DNA of 22,551 nt from Cudoniella acicularis (lineage: Eukaryota; Ascomycota; Leotiomycetes; Helotiales; Helotiaceae). Position 1 is the first letter of the stretch. Every line of letters begins with the position of its first letter. Shown piece by piece: positions 8,681 through 18,431 of the stretch. Under the pieces are notes generated by a model. That model made no database searches. It worked only from the letters and a program-made list of their open reading frames with translations, and had not been told where the DNA came from. The stretch lies in contig JAAMPI010000944.1 of NCBI GenBank assembly GCA_013054445.1, positions 1-22,551 on the forward strand. Direction: 5' to 3'. The position numbers and the translations under genes were made by a program.

Positions 8681-10686
8681 ATGTTCGCCGAACAACACAC
8701 TATCAAGCTTCCAAGTGCTCCAAAGGTCACACCAATTATTCAGGTCAAGGAGCAGGTTTCTCCCAAAGCTGTCGCACAACAGTGGCTCACTAAGCTCGAA
8801 ACTCTGCTTAAGAGCAACAGTATTGCGGGTCTTTCCAGCGTTATGCACCAGGACAGTTGGTGGAGAGACATGTTCGCGTTCTCCTGGGATATCAGAACCA
8901 TTCGGGGACTTGACAAACTTTCCACATATTTTTCCGAAAATCTGCTTCACACTAATTCTCAAAATTTGAAACTCCGAGAGACTGGAAAATTCGCTCCCAA
9001 TGTTCAAACGCCCATCGAGGGTCTGGAATGGGTTGAATCGATGTTTGATTTTGAGACGAAAGTTGGGCGTGGATCCGGAATGTTGAGACTCGTGCAGGGT
9101 CCAGATGGCGTCTGGAAGGGCTACATGATTTACACTGCTTTACAAGAGCTCAAGGGATTTGAGGAAAATGCTGGAATTAGAAGACCTCATGGAGGGAACA
9201 ATTCATTGGTCGGCGGTGCCATCAAAGGGAATTGGTTGGAACGCCGCCAGAGGCAGGTTGAATTCTTGGATGAAGAGCCCACTGTCCTTATTGTCGGTGC
9301 AGGTATGTTGATCACTGCTCCAAAAAAAAAATATCAATTTCATAACTAACTGACAATAGGTCAGTCGGGGCTGAATTTGGGAGCCCGGCTTCAAGCAATG
9401 GGTGTCTCCTGTCTTCTCGTCGACAAAAACGAGAGAGTGGGTGACAACTGGCGTAACAGATATCGAGTAATACCCTAACCTTTTTTTTTATCTTGGGTTT
9501 AGCTGATTTTTCCAGACCCTTGTTACACATGATCCTGTCCAATACACTCACATGGCTTTCTTACCTTTTCCCTCCAACTGGCCATTGTTCACTCCAAAAG
9601 ACAAATTGGGTGACTGGTTTGAGGCGTATGCAAGTCTCATGGAACTCAACGTTTGGACGAACAGCACCATTGGTAACGCGGTCTACGATGACAACTCGAA
9701 AGCGTGGACTATTGATGTCAAAAAGGCAGATGGCAGCGTCAGAACCTTCCATCCCCACCATGTCGTTTGCGCCACAGGCCATGCTGGGGAGGCAAAAATT
9801 CCCACCTTTCCGGGTCAATCAGATTTTAAAGGCCTCGTGTACCACGGAAGTCAGCACCAAGACGCTTCCATCACTGGCAATTCAATGGGCAAGAAAGTAG
9901 TAGTTGTTGGCACAGGTAACTCTGGGCATGACATTTCGCAAAACTACTATGAAAATGGCGCCAGTGTCACGATGCTCCAGCGACGAGGAACATATGTCAT
10001 CTCTGCCGACACTGGTCTTTTTATGCTTCACGAAGGCATGTATGATGAGTTTGGGCCACCAACCGAGGACGCAGACATTGCAGGTCAATCACTTCCAATC
10101 CCAGCGCAATTCGCACTCAATGTTGATCTCACTGCCAAAATTGCCGAAGCGGAGAAAAAGACTCTTGATGGATTGACCAAAGCCGGTTTCAAGTTGGATT
10201 TTGGTGACGATAAAAGTGGAATCTACCGCAAATACATCACTCGGGGCGGTGGATACTATATTAATGTCGGATGCAGCCAGCTCATCATCGATGGCAAAAT
10301 TGCCATCAAGCAGAGCCCCGATGGCATCTCTCACTTCGAGTCGGACGCTCTGGTTTTGGCTGATGGCACTCGACTAGAGGCTGACATTGTTGTGCTCGCC
10401 ACCGGGTTTGACAACATGAGGACGACTGCGAGAAAGATCTTTGGCGATACCATTGCCGATAGATGCAAGGATGTGTGGGATCTTGACGAAGAAGGCGAAG
10501 TCAATGCCGTTAGTACCCTGCCTACCATCCAAATTTGAATTGCTAGCTAATATCTAGTTACAGATGTGGAGGCCCAGCGGACATCCTGGGTTCTGGTTTA
10601 TGGGAGGGAGTCTGGCGCTCTGCCGCACATACTCTAGATTTGTGGCATTGCAGATCAAGGCCATTGAGGAAGGAATTTATACATAG
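8681..10686 (+). CDS. Flavin-dependent (FMO/Baeyer-Villiger-type) monooxygenase with N-terminal extension
   Basis: Rebuilt exons: 8681-9302, 9360-9466, 9516-10508, 10564-10686, giving 614 residues. The first about 190 residues precede the Rossmann fold and look like an NTF2/SnoaL-like extension (Trp-rich, AQQWLTKLETLL.., DSWWRDM..SWDIRT), seen in a group of fungal and bacterial FMO-like proteins. Then come the FAD-binding VLIVGAGQSG (about 202-211), a Baeyer-Villiger/FMO-like fingerprint FKGLVYHGSQH (about 347-357), the NADPH-binding VVVVGTGNSG (about 371-380), and ATGFDNM (about 538). The C-terminus MWRPSGHPGFWFMGGSLALC is typical. It would use NADPH and O2 to oxygenate a soft nucleophile or a ketone; the substrate is unknown. 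A TATAAG box lies 89 bp before the ATG, and the cluster motif about 240 bp before. All splice phases fit and the gene looks intact. Confidence 0.9.
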
Positions 10687-11291
10687 CTCTCCTCCTCATG
10701 AAATTTTAGATGTTCTGCTTTAGATTGTAAAGAATGTTTTCTGAACCTTGCACATAATCTTTCTCTGCCTTAGAAGTTCTGAGGGGTGAAATGCAAATGC
10801 TCCTTTACGCGAGCCCCGCCCCCTTTCCCAGGCCCGACCCCGCACCCATCAGATTAAATCTTTTTCAATGTACACATAGTTTCATTTCATCCTGCGTCGC
10901 GAGAGAAAGGCGTTTAGCATGTGATAAATACTTAACTCAAGGCGAAATGTTGCCATTTTAATGATGTCTTAAGTTGGGAAAACTATTTAGCGTTTCGTGC
11001 CCTAAGCTCTTATAACGAAAGTAGGAAGAAAGCGACGGCTAGAGATAAATTTATGAAGTCAGAAATCTTCCATCTCTGTACTCATTTGAATAATACATGG
11101 CCAAAACTTAAGTCTGGGAACTTTATGCTGAATCATCAAGGAAAGTGCAAAATCATTGCTCAGAATTCAGAGAAGTGACGAGGCATCAAAAATTGGAAAC
11201 ATCATTGGCTCAGATTAAATCAGGGTTGGTTCGATATATTTTGCAATTATGGTAATATTGAGAGTATCAAAGCAATATTCCCAATGTTGAT
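10687..11291. other. Intergenic between convergent genes
   Basis: Shared 3' region of the monooxygenase (plus) and the ADH (minus). A C-rich patch lies near 10808-10850; the rest is AT-rich. No ORF, RNA gene or repeat can be supported, and no copy of the cluster motif is present, as expected for a terminator-terminator spacer. Confidence 0.5.
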
Positions 11292-12583
11292 TTATGAAGG
11301 GAAAACCTTGTTGAATTCGGTCAAGGAAAATCGGTACCGAACATCATTCTTTTTCAGCCGTGTAACTATAAAAAAGTCAGTATGTCCAACATGATGGGGT
11401 TATTTAGGAAAGGTGTTCGCATATAGGGAGGGAACTTACCTGCTTCTGCAATTCCTTTCTCTGAAATTGGGATTGTCTCCACCCAAGGCTTAATCCCCTT
11501 GTCAGCAGCCAGTTGCAACATTCGCAACATCTCCTTCCTAGAACCAAGATGGCTTGCACCAATCAAACACCCGTTCTCCATGAACATATGCGACTTCACC
11601 TCCTGACCTTCTCCCTCCGGAAGTCCCACACTGACCCATTTCGCGTGGACATCAAGCAAGGACAGATACTTCCCCAAATCAAACCCTTCACTGCCACTTG
11701 CAGTGTTGACAATGAGATCGAACGTCATTCGGTAAGGCTCATTCCAATCTTTATCATCAGTTGCAATGAAGCCATCAGCGCCCAGTTTCAAAGCATCGGC
11801 CTCTTTGGCATGTGACCGTGAGATAGCCCAAGTCTCAGCACCGAGAGCTTTGGCAAAGAGGATTCCGAAGTGGCCGATACCACCCATACCAACAATTCCC
11901 ACTTTCTTTCCTGGACCAGCACCGTTCCGAACCAGAGGACTAAATGCCGTCAAGCCAGCGCAAAGCATTGGAGCTACCGTTGTCGTTTCAAGCGCTTCCG
12001 GAATTGGAAATACCCAGTGCTTTATAAAAATCCAGTTAGTCAAATTTCTACTCTTGGGACGAAAGATACTTACCTCGTGTGCTCGTATATGGCTTGAGTA
12101 GCCTCCTTGCAGCACGATGTCGGTGTTTGGCCAGTACCCACCATAGGTGTCGATTTGATGTCGGCAGTACGTCTCATTATCATTGTTGCATTGTTTGCAG
12201 TCAAGGCACGAGTATATTTGAGCTCCGACTCCAACTCGTTGTCCCTCTTTGATCAGGGTAACCTTGGGACCGACTTTAATTGCTTCTCCTACAATCTCGT
12301 GACCAACACAGAGTGGGAAGTTTTTCGGTCCCCATCCGCCGGTGATGGTGTGAACATCGCTGCCACAAACGCCGCATGCATGGATTTTCACATCGACATC
12401 GTAATCGCCAAATGGTTTTGGCTTGAACTGTGAAAACGTGAATTTCAAAATACATAAAATGCGATAAGAGATCGTGAAATCGGGGGTTGACACTTCAAGA
12501 TAATGACTTACTTCGCGTTTGTGGAATGTAGTCCAAGTCTCAGCTGAATCAACCTGGAAGCCTTCAAACGTTTCTGGATACAT
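11292..12583 (-). CDS. Zinc-dependent alcohol dehydrogenase, cinnamyl-alcohol dehydrogenase (ADH6/7) type
   Basis: Rebuilt exons (minus): 12583-12512, 12427-12074, 12019-11440, 11365-11292, giving 359 residues, the usual length of NADP-dependent CAD-type enzymes. Catalytic zinc ligands appear in ACGVCGSDVH (Cys45) and GHE (His67-Glu68). The structural zinc lobe is CLDCKQCNNDNETYC (Cys98, 101, 104, 112). The nucleotide-binding loop is GIVGMGGIGHFGI, and PMLCAGLTAFSPL is family-typical. The C-terminal exon (VTRLKKNDVRYRFSL..) was recovered by splicing out a 74-nt intron; without it the frame reads spurious residues. The enzyme should interconvert aldehydes and primary alcohols, often aromatic, in the cytosol. 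A TATAAAA box lies 91 bp upstream, and a composite cluster motif about 230 bp upstream. Introns 1 (84 nt) and 2 (54 nt) are multiples of three without stops. Confidence 0.92.
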
Positions 12584-13221
12584 CCTGAAGGGAGAAGATC
12601 AAAGTAGTGATTTTTGGTGTCTTAGGAAATGAAGAGGTATTGTGCACTGTTTAACTTCAACTGAATGTTTTATAAGTGGAATCGGGTTCATACTAAGATC
12701 TTATGAGGCCAGGCACGGGGAACTGGTTCGGCTGACATTCTTCCGCGAACATTTGATGGTAACCCGCCAAAGATTCCTTGCCGGCAAAGCTGCTATTCCT
12801 GGCTTGCATGCAATGGGCCATGTCCTCCCCGACCCACTTCCAGCTGAAGGTTCCCCACCACAAAAATGTATTTTCCGTGTTTGGGTACTCAGAATACCTT
12901 GAAGAATTAATCACTGACTTTGGCGTTCTTTACTGGCAGCTGAACAAACAAAGCAAAGCTGCAGGTGCAATTATTTCCATGCACTTCATCAATTAATCCA
13001 GTGCACTCAATTAAAAGCTCAACAATAACCGTATTCAAGACCAGACGGCAGTTGCACGTGTGTTTTGAAGAGTGAGTATTTCTCTATTTACTATATAGAA
13101 TTGCGTTCGAAATCTACATAGCCCTGTATTGACGATAATTAAAATAAATTTCCCATCAAATAAGCATGAGGATTTCCTCTTTGATCAAATCAACAAAATA
13201 CAAATGATTTCTAAAACAATA
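12584..13221. promoter_or_regulatory. ADH promoter and 3' region of the polyol dehydrogenase
   Basis: On the minus strand a TATAAAA box (plus-strand 12668-12674) precedes the ADH ATG by 91 bp. A perfect 10-bp palindrome TTGCATGCAA (12804-12813) directly abuts the composite cluster motif at 12815. The remainder toward 13221 is AT-rich 3' flank of the minus-strand polyol dehydrogenase. No coding region is supported. Confidence 0.55.
12815..12832 (+). promoter_or_regulatory. Composite cluster motif GGGCCATGTC-N3-CCCGA, copy 3
   Basis: GGGCCATGTC (12815-12824), spacer CTC, CCCGA (12828-12832), then CC. It is about 230 bp upstream of the ADH start, on the opposite strand relative to the gene. The monooxygenase copy is at about 240 bp and in gene orientation, so the motif appears orientation-independent. 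Confidence 0.55.
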
Positions 13222-14373
13222 TCACTCGCCATTTGCAATCATTACCTTAATTGCGCCAGTCTTCGGGTCTGCCGCCGTCCGGAAGGCCTCAACAGCTTGT
13301 TCAATCTTAAAGCGATGCGTAACAAACTTCCTCATATCAATGATTCCACTCCTCATCAATCGAATTGCCCGCGGCCAAGTGTTGCTATATCGATACTGAA
13401 ATTGCAAGTCCACCTCGCGAGTACTCAATCTCATGAAAGGCAACGACATATAGTCTTTTCCAACACCGATAACGAAGACTTTACCGCCGAATTTTGAAGC
13501 CCAGATTGCAGCCGAAATACTGCTCTCAACCCCTGTACATTCAAGTGCTACAGCAGGCTCGATGCCTCCCATTTCCGAAATGATTGCGTTTGCGGACTCC
13601 TCCGGGGACACTCTTTGCACTAGATGAGTTCGAACGGAAGGGACTAGCTCTTTTGCAACTCTAAGTCGACCTTCGTCAATATCCGTGATGACAATTGGCT
13701 CGGCACCAGATGCTCGGCAGCAAAGAAGAGAAGTAAGGCCAATTGGCCCAGCACCGCAAACCAAAACAGGATCTCCTAATTTAATCCCACTGCGCTGCAT
13801 AGCAGCAAGACTGACACTGAGGGGTTCGAGCAAGGCTCCCTCTTCGAAAGACATGTCGCCAATCTTGTGACACCAAATAGCTGGGTGGTTGATGTATTTC
13901 CGGAGCAGACCAGGGTATGGAGGAGTCGACAGGAACTCGACTTTCCCACAGCCATTGTAGCGGCCAGTAAGACATGGTTCACAAGCGTTGCAAATTATGT
14001 TTGGTTCGATAGCAACCCGATCTCCGACTTTGAGATCTGTGACTGATGGGTGAGTTTGCAAGATGACTCCGGCACTCTCGTGGCCAAGAATATGGTCGTT
14101 TTCAACGATCATTGGCCCAATGCATCCTTTGCACCAGAAATGGACATCAGAACTTTGAAGTTAAGTCAGTGAATTTACATTTGAGAGAAGTTGTTTGGAG
14201 GGGGGGAATTCTTACCCGCATATGCCTGTCCTTTTTATTTCTATCGTCACTTCCCCTGGTTTCAAATTCTTTCCATCTTGTAAACTTTCAAGACTTGGAG
14301 AAGCTTCTGCAACCCAAAGATCATGTTTTGGGTTGGTATAGACCCCAATGTTTCCTTGTGAAAGACTTCCCAT
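13222..14373 (-). CDS. L-arabinitol 4-dehydrogenase-like zinc polyol dehydrogenase (MDR family)
   Basis: Exons (minus): 14373-14216 and 14152-13222 with a 63-nt intron, giving 362 residues, the normal length of fungal LAD/xylitol dehydrogenases. Catalytic zinc: GICGSDVHFW (Cys52) and GHES (His77-Glu78). Structural zinc lobe: [15 protein letters not shown] (Cys107, 110, 113, 121). The cofactor loop is CGAGPIG, then [10 protein letters not shown], where the Asp residues after the second strand suggest NAD+. Segments [48 protein letters not shown] and DPKTGAIKV match what I recall of LAD1/LadA, which oxidises L-arabinitol to L-xylulose, better than xylitol or sorbitol dehydrogenases. It may be a paralogue with another polyol substrate, so I give no symbol. 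The ATG at 14373 is the first Met before the conserved GNIGVYTNP. It is divergent to the SDR. Confidence 0.9.
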
Positions 14374-15326
14374 TCTGTATTTGATGTCGAGTTTGAGCTG
14401 CAGGTGGATTTCAATTAAAAATAAAATATTCTTCCCTGAGTGAGGAGTAGAGAACAATGACCTTAAATTTCCGCCTCAAAAAAAACCCCGATGTATTACA
14501 GTTGTACTTGTACCCAATATCACGCATGTTGGGGTTTGGATATTTTACTAGGTGTAGCCTAGTAATTGCATGTGACCTCTGTTATGGCCCATTTCGTGCC
14601 TGAGAGACTTTCGCCCCCGTGGAGACTGGTATTTGGTGCCGGGGAAAACAAACTCGGGAATCACCTGGAAACTTTGGACGCAAGCCTCGCAGTGCCAAAG
14701 CGGGCAAAGTTTCCTGCATTTCCGAGCTGAGGTCGTCACGAGTTACCCAAGACAAACCATCATAGTAGGAAAACTTTCCTCGTGCCTTAGTGAAGATTAG
14801 AATTTGTGACTCGTTACGGAGTTCTGTCGCCCGAAAATCTACACCAGTTGTCAGCGAGATGGCCCGACGTTGGATTATTAGTGGACCGTCAGTCTGGGGG
14901 CTTGGCCTCTAGTCCCGAAAAACTTTATTCTCCAAATCCCCGCAAACATGGAGTGCGGGTGGAATCATGTTGGTTACCCCACACCCTCTCGGACATCTCT
15001 CACCCTCTTCAAGTCGCTGAAACATGGCCCGTTCTGGCTGGCTCTCTGCCGAGTTGGAACAGGCAACACCAGGAACGCCTCTACCAATTTCCCCTGGTTT
15101 ATTGACTCATGGCATTTCCTTTCATCAGCTCCGAGATTTAGTCATACGGCAGAAATCTTTGTAAGTTATCGGCCCAGATCCTGGATGAAAACCAGGGCCT
15201 GAAGAATTCTGGAACCCAAGTGTTACCTAAACTCCTACTTCTAACATCTTTTTTTGTATCATATATTACAGTCATTCTCACGATGTCCTGGACAGTTTGA
15301 ATCTCAAATTAGGTAGGATTGACAGT
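14374..15326. promoter_or_regulatory. Divergent promoter region between polyol dehydrogenase and SDR
   Basis: About 950 bp shared by two redox genes. It contains one exact GGGCCATGT (minus orientation, 15022-15030) and two further GGGCCAT cores in the same orientation (14584-14590 and 14859-14865). CCCGAAAA, the tail seen in the composite motif, occurs at 14830 and 14914. A short inverted repeat, ACTAGG-TGTAG-CCTAGT, lies at 14547-14563. CreA-like words CTGGGG (14894) and CCCCGC (14938) are present but could be chance. I see no clear TATA box and no supported ORF. Confidence 0.55.
15022..15030 (-). promoter_or_regulatory. Cluster motif GGGCCATGT, copy in the polyol dehydrogenase/SDR promoter
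   Basis: Plus strand ACATGGCCC, the exact reverse complement of GGGCCATGT. It is about 300 bp before the SDR ATG and about 650 bp before the polyol dehydrogenase ATG. Confidence 0.5.
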
Positions 15327-16452
15327 ATGGTCCTCTCAAAACCAAAAAACAAACATGTTTCCCAGGTATTTTCACTTTCGGGCAAGGTAGCAGCTATCAC
15401 GGGTAAGTCTACAATCTTCTCCGAGATACAATTATTTGGTTAGCTGAAATTGACTGCTTCTTTAAAGGTGGCGCTCGAGGAATCGGTCTTGAAGTCTCAC
15501 GTGCTCTCGCAGAAGCAGGCGCAGATGTAAATTATCTCTCTCCCAAGTCAACCAAGCTTACACTGACTCCTCGTTTCTAGGTCGCCATAATCTACAACTC
15601 AACCAACTACGACGCATCAGCAATAGCAACAACAATCGCCTCTTCAAACAACATCAAATGCACTGCATATCGCTCAGATGTAACTGATGCGGAAGGAATT
15701 GAGAAAACCCTTCAACTCATAGAGCGGGAGTTTGGTCACCTAGATATAGTCGTCGCCAATGCGGGAATTGCTTCGTATCATGCTGCCGAAGATTATACAC
15801 CAGCTGAGTTTTCCGATGTCATGAAGGTTAATTTTGATGGTGCTTTTTATACGGCTCAGGCTGCTGCGAGGATCTTTAAAAAGAGTGGAAGGGGAAATGT
15901 AGTTTTTACTGCGAGTGTGAGCGCTATTTTGGTCAATGTTCCCCAAAAGCAGGCTGCAGTAAGTTCCACATCACTTCGAGGAACTGGTAGAAAGAATTAT
16001 TATTGCCATTATACAGACTCGAATTTTGGATTGAAATGAAATCTTACTAACAATTGAAAGTACAACGCATCCAAAGCAGGGCTTGTTCATCTCGCAAAGT
16101 CATTAGCCGTAGAATGGGTCGACTTCTGCCGCGTCAACTGCATATCTCCAGGATTCATCGCCACGGATATGATAGCAACACATCCGCAGGAATGGAAAGA
16201 CAAGTGGTTTAGCATGATTCCGGCACAGCGGCTTTGCGACCCGTATGAACTTAAAGGAGTAAGCAACCTCAACTATCCATGCTAATTATTGAAGTACACT
16301 TACTCATTTCTAGGTTTATGTATTTTGTGCTTCTGATGCATCGAGCTATATGACTGGTGCGAATCTCGTTATTGATGGCGTATGTCTCACTCCTAGGCTC
16401 AAAAGTCGTGATTTAATTTCTAATGCCAGAATAGGGGTATACGTTACCTTAA
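15327..16452 (+). CDS. Short-chain dehydrogenase/reductase, SOU1 / L-xylulose reductase / mannitol dehydrogenase-like
   Basis: Rebuilt exons: 15327-15402, 15468-15526, 15581-15958, 16061-16258, 16314-16379, 16435-16452, giving 264 residues, standard for classical SDRs. The cofactor motif is TGGARGIG (25-32), with NAG in VVANAGIA. The catalytic residues are Ser159 (in TASVSA), Tyr172 and Lys176 (YNASK). CISPGFIATDM and the C-terminal LVIDGGYTLP match the fungal ketose-reductase subgroup (sorbose reductase SOU1, NADP-mannitol dehydrogenase, L-xylulose reductase), from memory. The tiny last exon (18 nt) restores the canonical DGGYT end, supporting the model. It would reduce a keto-sugar to a polyol with NADPH in the cytosol. 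Next to an LAD-like enzyme, it could provide the following step, L-xylulose to xylitol. The exact substrate is inference. Confidence 0.9.
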
Positions 16453-17577
16453 TTTGAACGAGCGGCAATTTATATTTCGTTTTCTGAGCCCCAAAGCATC
16501 TAGGGGGGCGAAGAAAATTTCAAAGAGATTTACGTTCAGGATGAAAGCGAAGGACTAGCGTAGGATAGAAGAGAATCTCAAAAATCAAAACTTACACTCC
16601 TAGGGTATTCTCTTAAATGTTGATAGATTTAAATTAGTCGTAATACACGTTGGCTTACTTTTCGCGGTTTTTACTGGCAAGCTGCATGGACATTAAAAAG
16701 AAGAGAGGAGATTTTGCTGACCTCGCTTCGCGAAATTGCCCCAAAACACTTCCAAGTTTAGCATCTCTACTTACATTTCCATTGCCTCCCCTTATATTTT
16801 CAAGTTTTGTTTCAACTGAGCAAGTTCTGAGCAAGCTAAAAGCAGATTACTTTTCATTTTTCTCTTTATATTTGAGAACGCCAGGCTTTCAGGGGATAGT
16901 CGCGAAAAAAAGAATAGGGGTTCCTCATTTTTGCGACAAGTAGCGCTATTTAATTTCTCCCTTCCTTAAATTCTAAAAATGACATCTTTCTCATCATAGA
17001 TATTTTACGAATATAAACATTTTATTTCAAGTCATTCATCTTCTATGCTCTTTGATATTTTTATCGGACTACGTCATCGGAAAGGGTTTTCACTAATCTA
17101 TCTGAAAGGCGTTGTTGACTGCGCATGCTGCGGACTTTCGAGATGGGTACCAATTCCGGCGTAGCTTACCCGTCTTATGCCCCTTCCAGCGCACCCCAAC
17201 GAATCATAAACATACTCGAAAAGCTGTGCATTTTTGTCAGCACGGTATTTATCGGTACTTCGGAGTCTGCGATAGGTTGCTAGAAATCACTCAGCTACAT
17301 CTTGGATGCCAAACTGGGCATCTACTTCGCAGCTTTCAACTCCTACCTATGGGCTGCACTTGCACGCAATCGGTTCATGATGGGCTGAGTGTCCAACTCG
17401 AGGACCCAAAATTTGTCTTTGCTATATAATCCCATCCTCTCCGCAACAAACTCTCTATTCAACATCCCGCAACGACCAAACAACCCACTCTCAATCTTCA
17501 ACCATACCCAAAATCATAATATTCAAACACATTCTGATCTTTTCACATTCAAAGCTCCTTTTACTTTCGCGATCACC
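16453..17577. promoter_or_regulatory. Intergenic, with promoter and leader of the Q/P-rich protein gene
   Basis: The first 600 bp hold no supported gene; a 97-codon open frame near 16650-16943 lacks an ATG start and looks random. At the right end there is TATATAA at 17423-17429, about 150 bp before the next ATG, followed by a long CA/CT-rich pyrimidine-biased leader, typical of highly expressed fungal genes. The cluster motif was not seen here. Confidence 0.5.
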
Positions 17578-18210
17578 ATGGGCATCATCAAAACTGCAAT
17601 CCTAGCTGGCGGAGGCATGTACGCAGTCAACAAACTCTCAAAAACAATCGATCATCGCAACGCTTCTCCCAACAATTACGACAACAATTATCCTCCCCCT
17701 CCTCCACAAGGGCAAGGGTACTGGGGCCCTCCTGGACCACCACCTCAGCCTCGACAAGACAACTACTATGCCGAATATCCCCAGCAACAACAACAGCAGC
17801 AGCAACAGCAGCAACATCGAGGACAATGGTATCCAGGTGCTCCGCCCCAAGGTCCCAGAGATGTACCATTTGGGCGTGGATACGTGGAAACCGACTCTGA
17901 AAATAAGGGATATGAAGATAGTGAGCGAGACTTCACATACCATGACCAGTCGTCAGGGGAAGACCGGTACAATAGTAGCCCTCCGCCATATGCTGCAGCT
18001 TCACAGCAGGGATATCTTCCTCCTCCTCCTCCTCCTCAATTTCAAAGAGCTTCTCCATATGATCCTCGCTCATCATCATCATCGGCTGCAGGACTTACAG
18101 GAATGGCGATGGAATATATAGGGAGGCAGCAAAATGAATCGGAGGGGAAGGGGAGGAGGAGGAAGGATAAGAAGGGTGGGAGATTGATTAGGGGGGTTTT
18201 AAGACGGTGA
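17578..18210 (+). CDS. Low-complexity Q/P/Y-rich small protein of unknown function
   Basis: A single exon of 210 residues from ATG 17578 in a GATCACCATGG start context. The N-terminus MGIIKTAILAGGGMYAVNKL is short and hydrophobic, possibly a membrane-associating helix, followed by a charged stretch. The middle is disordered: P5 tracts, GYWGPPGPPPQP, an 11-residue polyglutamine, P6, S5. The C-terminus is strongly basic (GKGRRRKDKKGGRLIRGVLRR). I do not recognise a domain. The pattern of a conserved N-terminal segment plus P/Q/Y-rich tail is seen in short uncharacterised ascomycete proteins. The open frame extends upstream, but this ATG is chosen for its context and because the preceding DNA reads like an untranslated leader. 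It is convergent with the HAD gene. Confidence 0.75.
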   Translation: MGIIKTAILAGGGMYAVNKLSKTIDHRNASPNNYDNNYPPPPPQGQGYWGPPGPPPQPRQDNYYAEYPQQQQQQQQQQQHRGQWYPGAPPQGPRDVPFGRGYVETDSENKGYEDSERDFTYHDQSSGEDRYNSSPPPYAAASQQGYLPPPPPPQFQRASPYDPRSSSSSAAGLTGMAMEYIGRQQNESEGKGRRRKDKKGGRLIRGVLRR

Positions 18211-18431
18211 ATAGTGAATAGGGGATCTGAAGGATGGGGATTTGATATGGATTGTGAGTGAACAGTGAGGAATGGAGATTCTGGAGTTGATGTGCTGCGC
18301 CCTGCCGTTTCCCAAATTGTGTATTTTTATTTATTTTTCAAATTCTTTTTAGAACTGATTACTTATTAAAGGAAGGGATTTTGGGATCGTTTAACAAATC
18401 TCGAGGGCATTTAAACAGTTGAAATGAATAC
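18211..18431. other. Short spacer between convergent genes
   Basis: 220 bp holding the 3' UTRs of both neighbours, with T-rich and A-rich stretches near 18320-18350 that could direct polyadenylation. Nothing else is seen. Confidence 0.4.

Noticed and set aside
9324..9490. A-run and T-run in the monooxygenase as possible frameshifts
   Set aside because: Both homopolymers (A near 9322-9331, T near 9481-9489) lie inside introns whose removal restores VLIVGAGQSG and RYRTLVTHDP in frame.
16650..16943. 97-codon open frame between the SDR and the Q/P-rich gene
   Set aside because: No ATG start, no splice partner, biased composition typical of AT-rich spacer; no protein features.
17627..17972. Minus-strand ORFs opposite the polyglutamine region
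   Set aside because: Leucine- and cysteine-run shadows of the CAA/CAG repeat on the coding strand.
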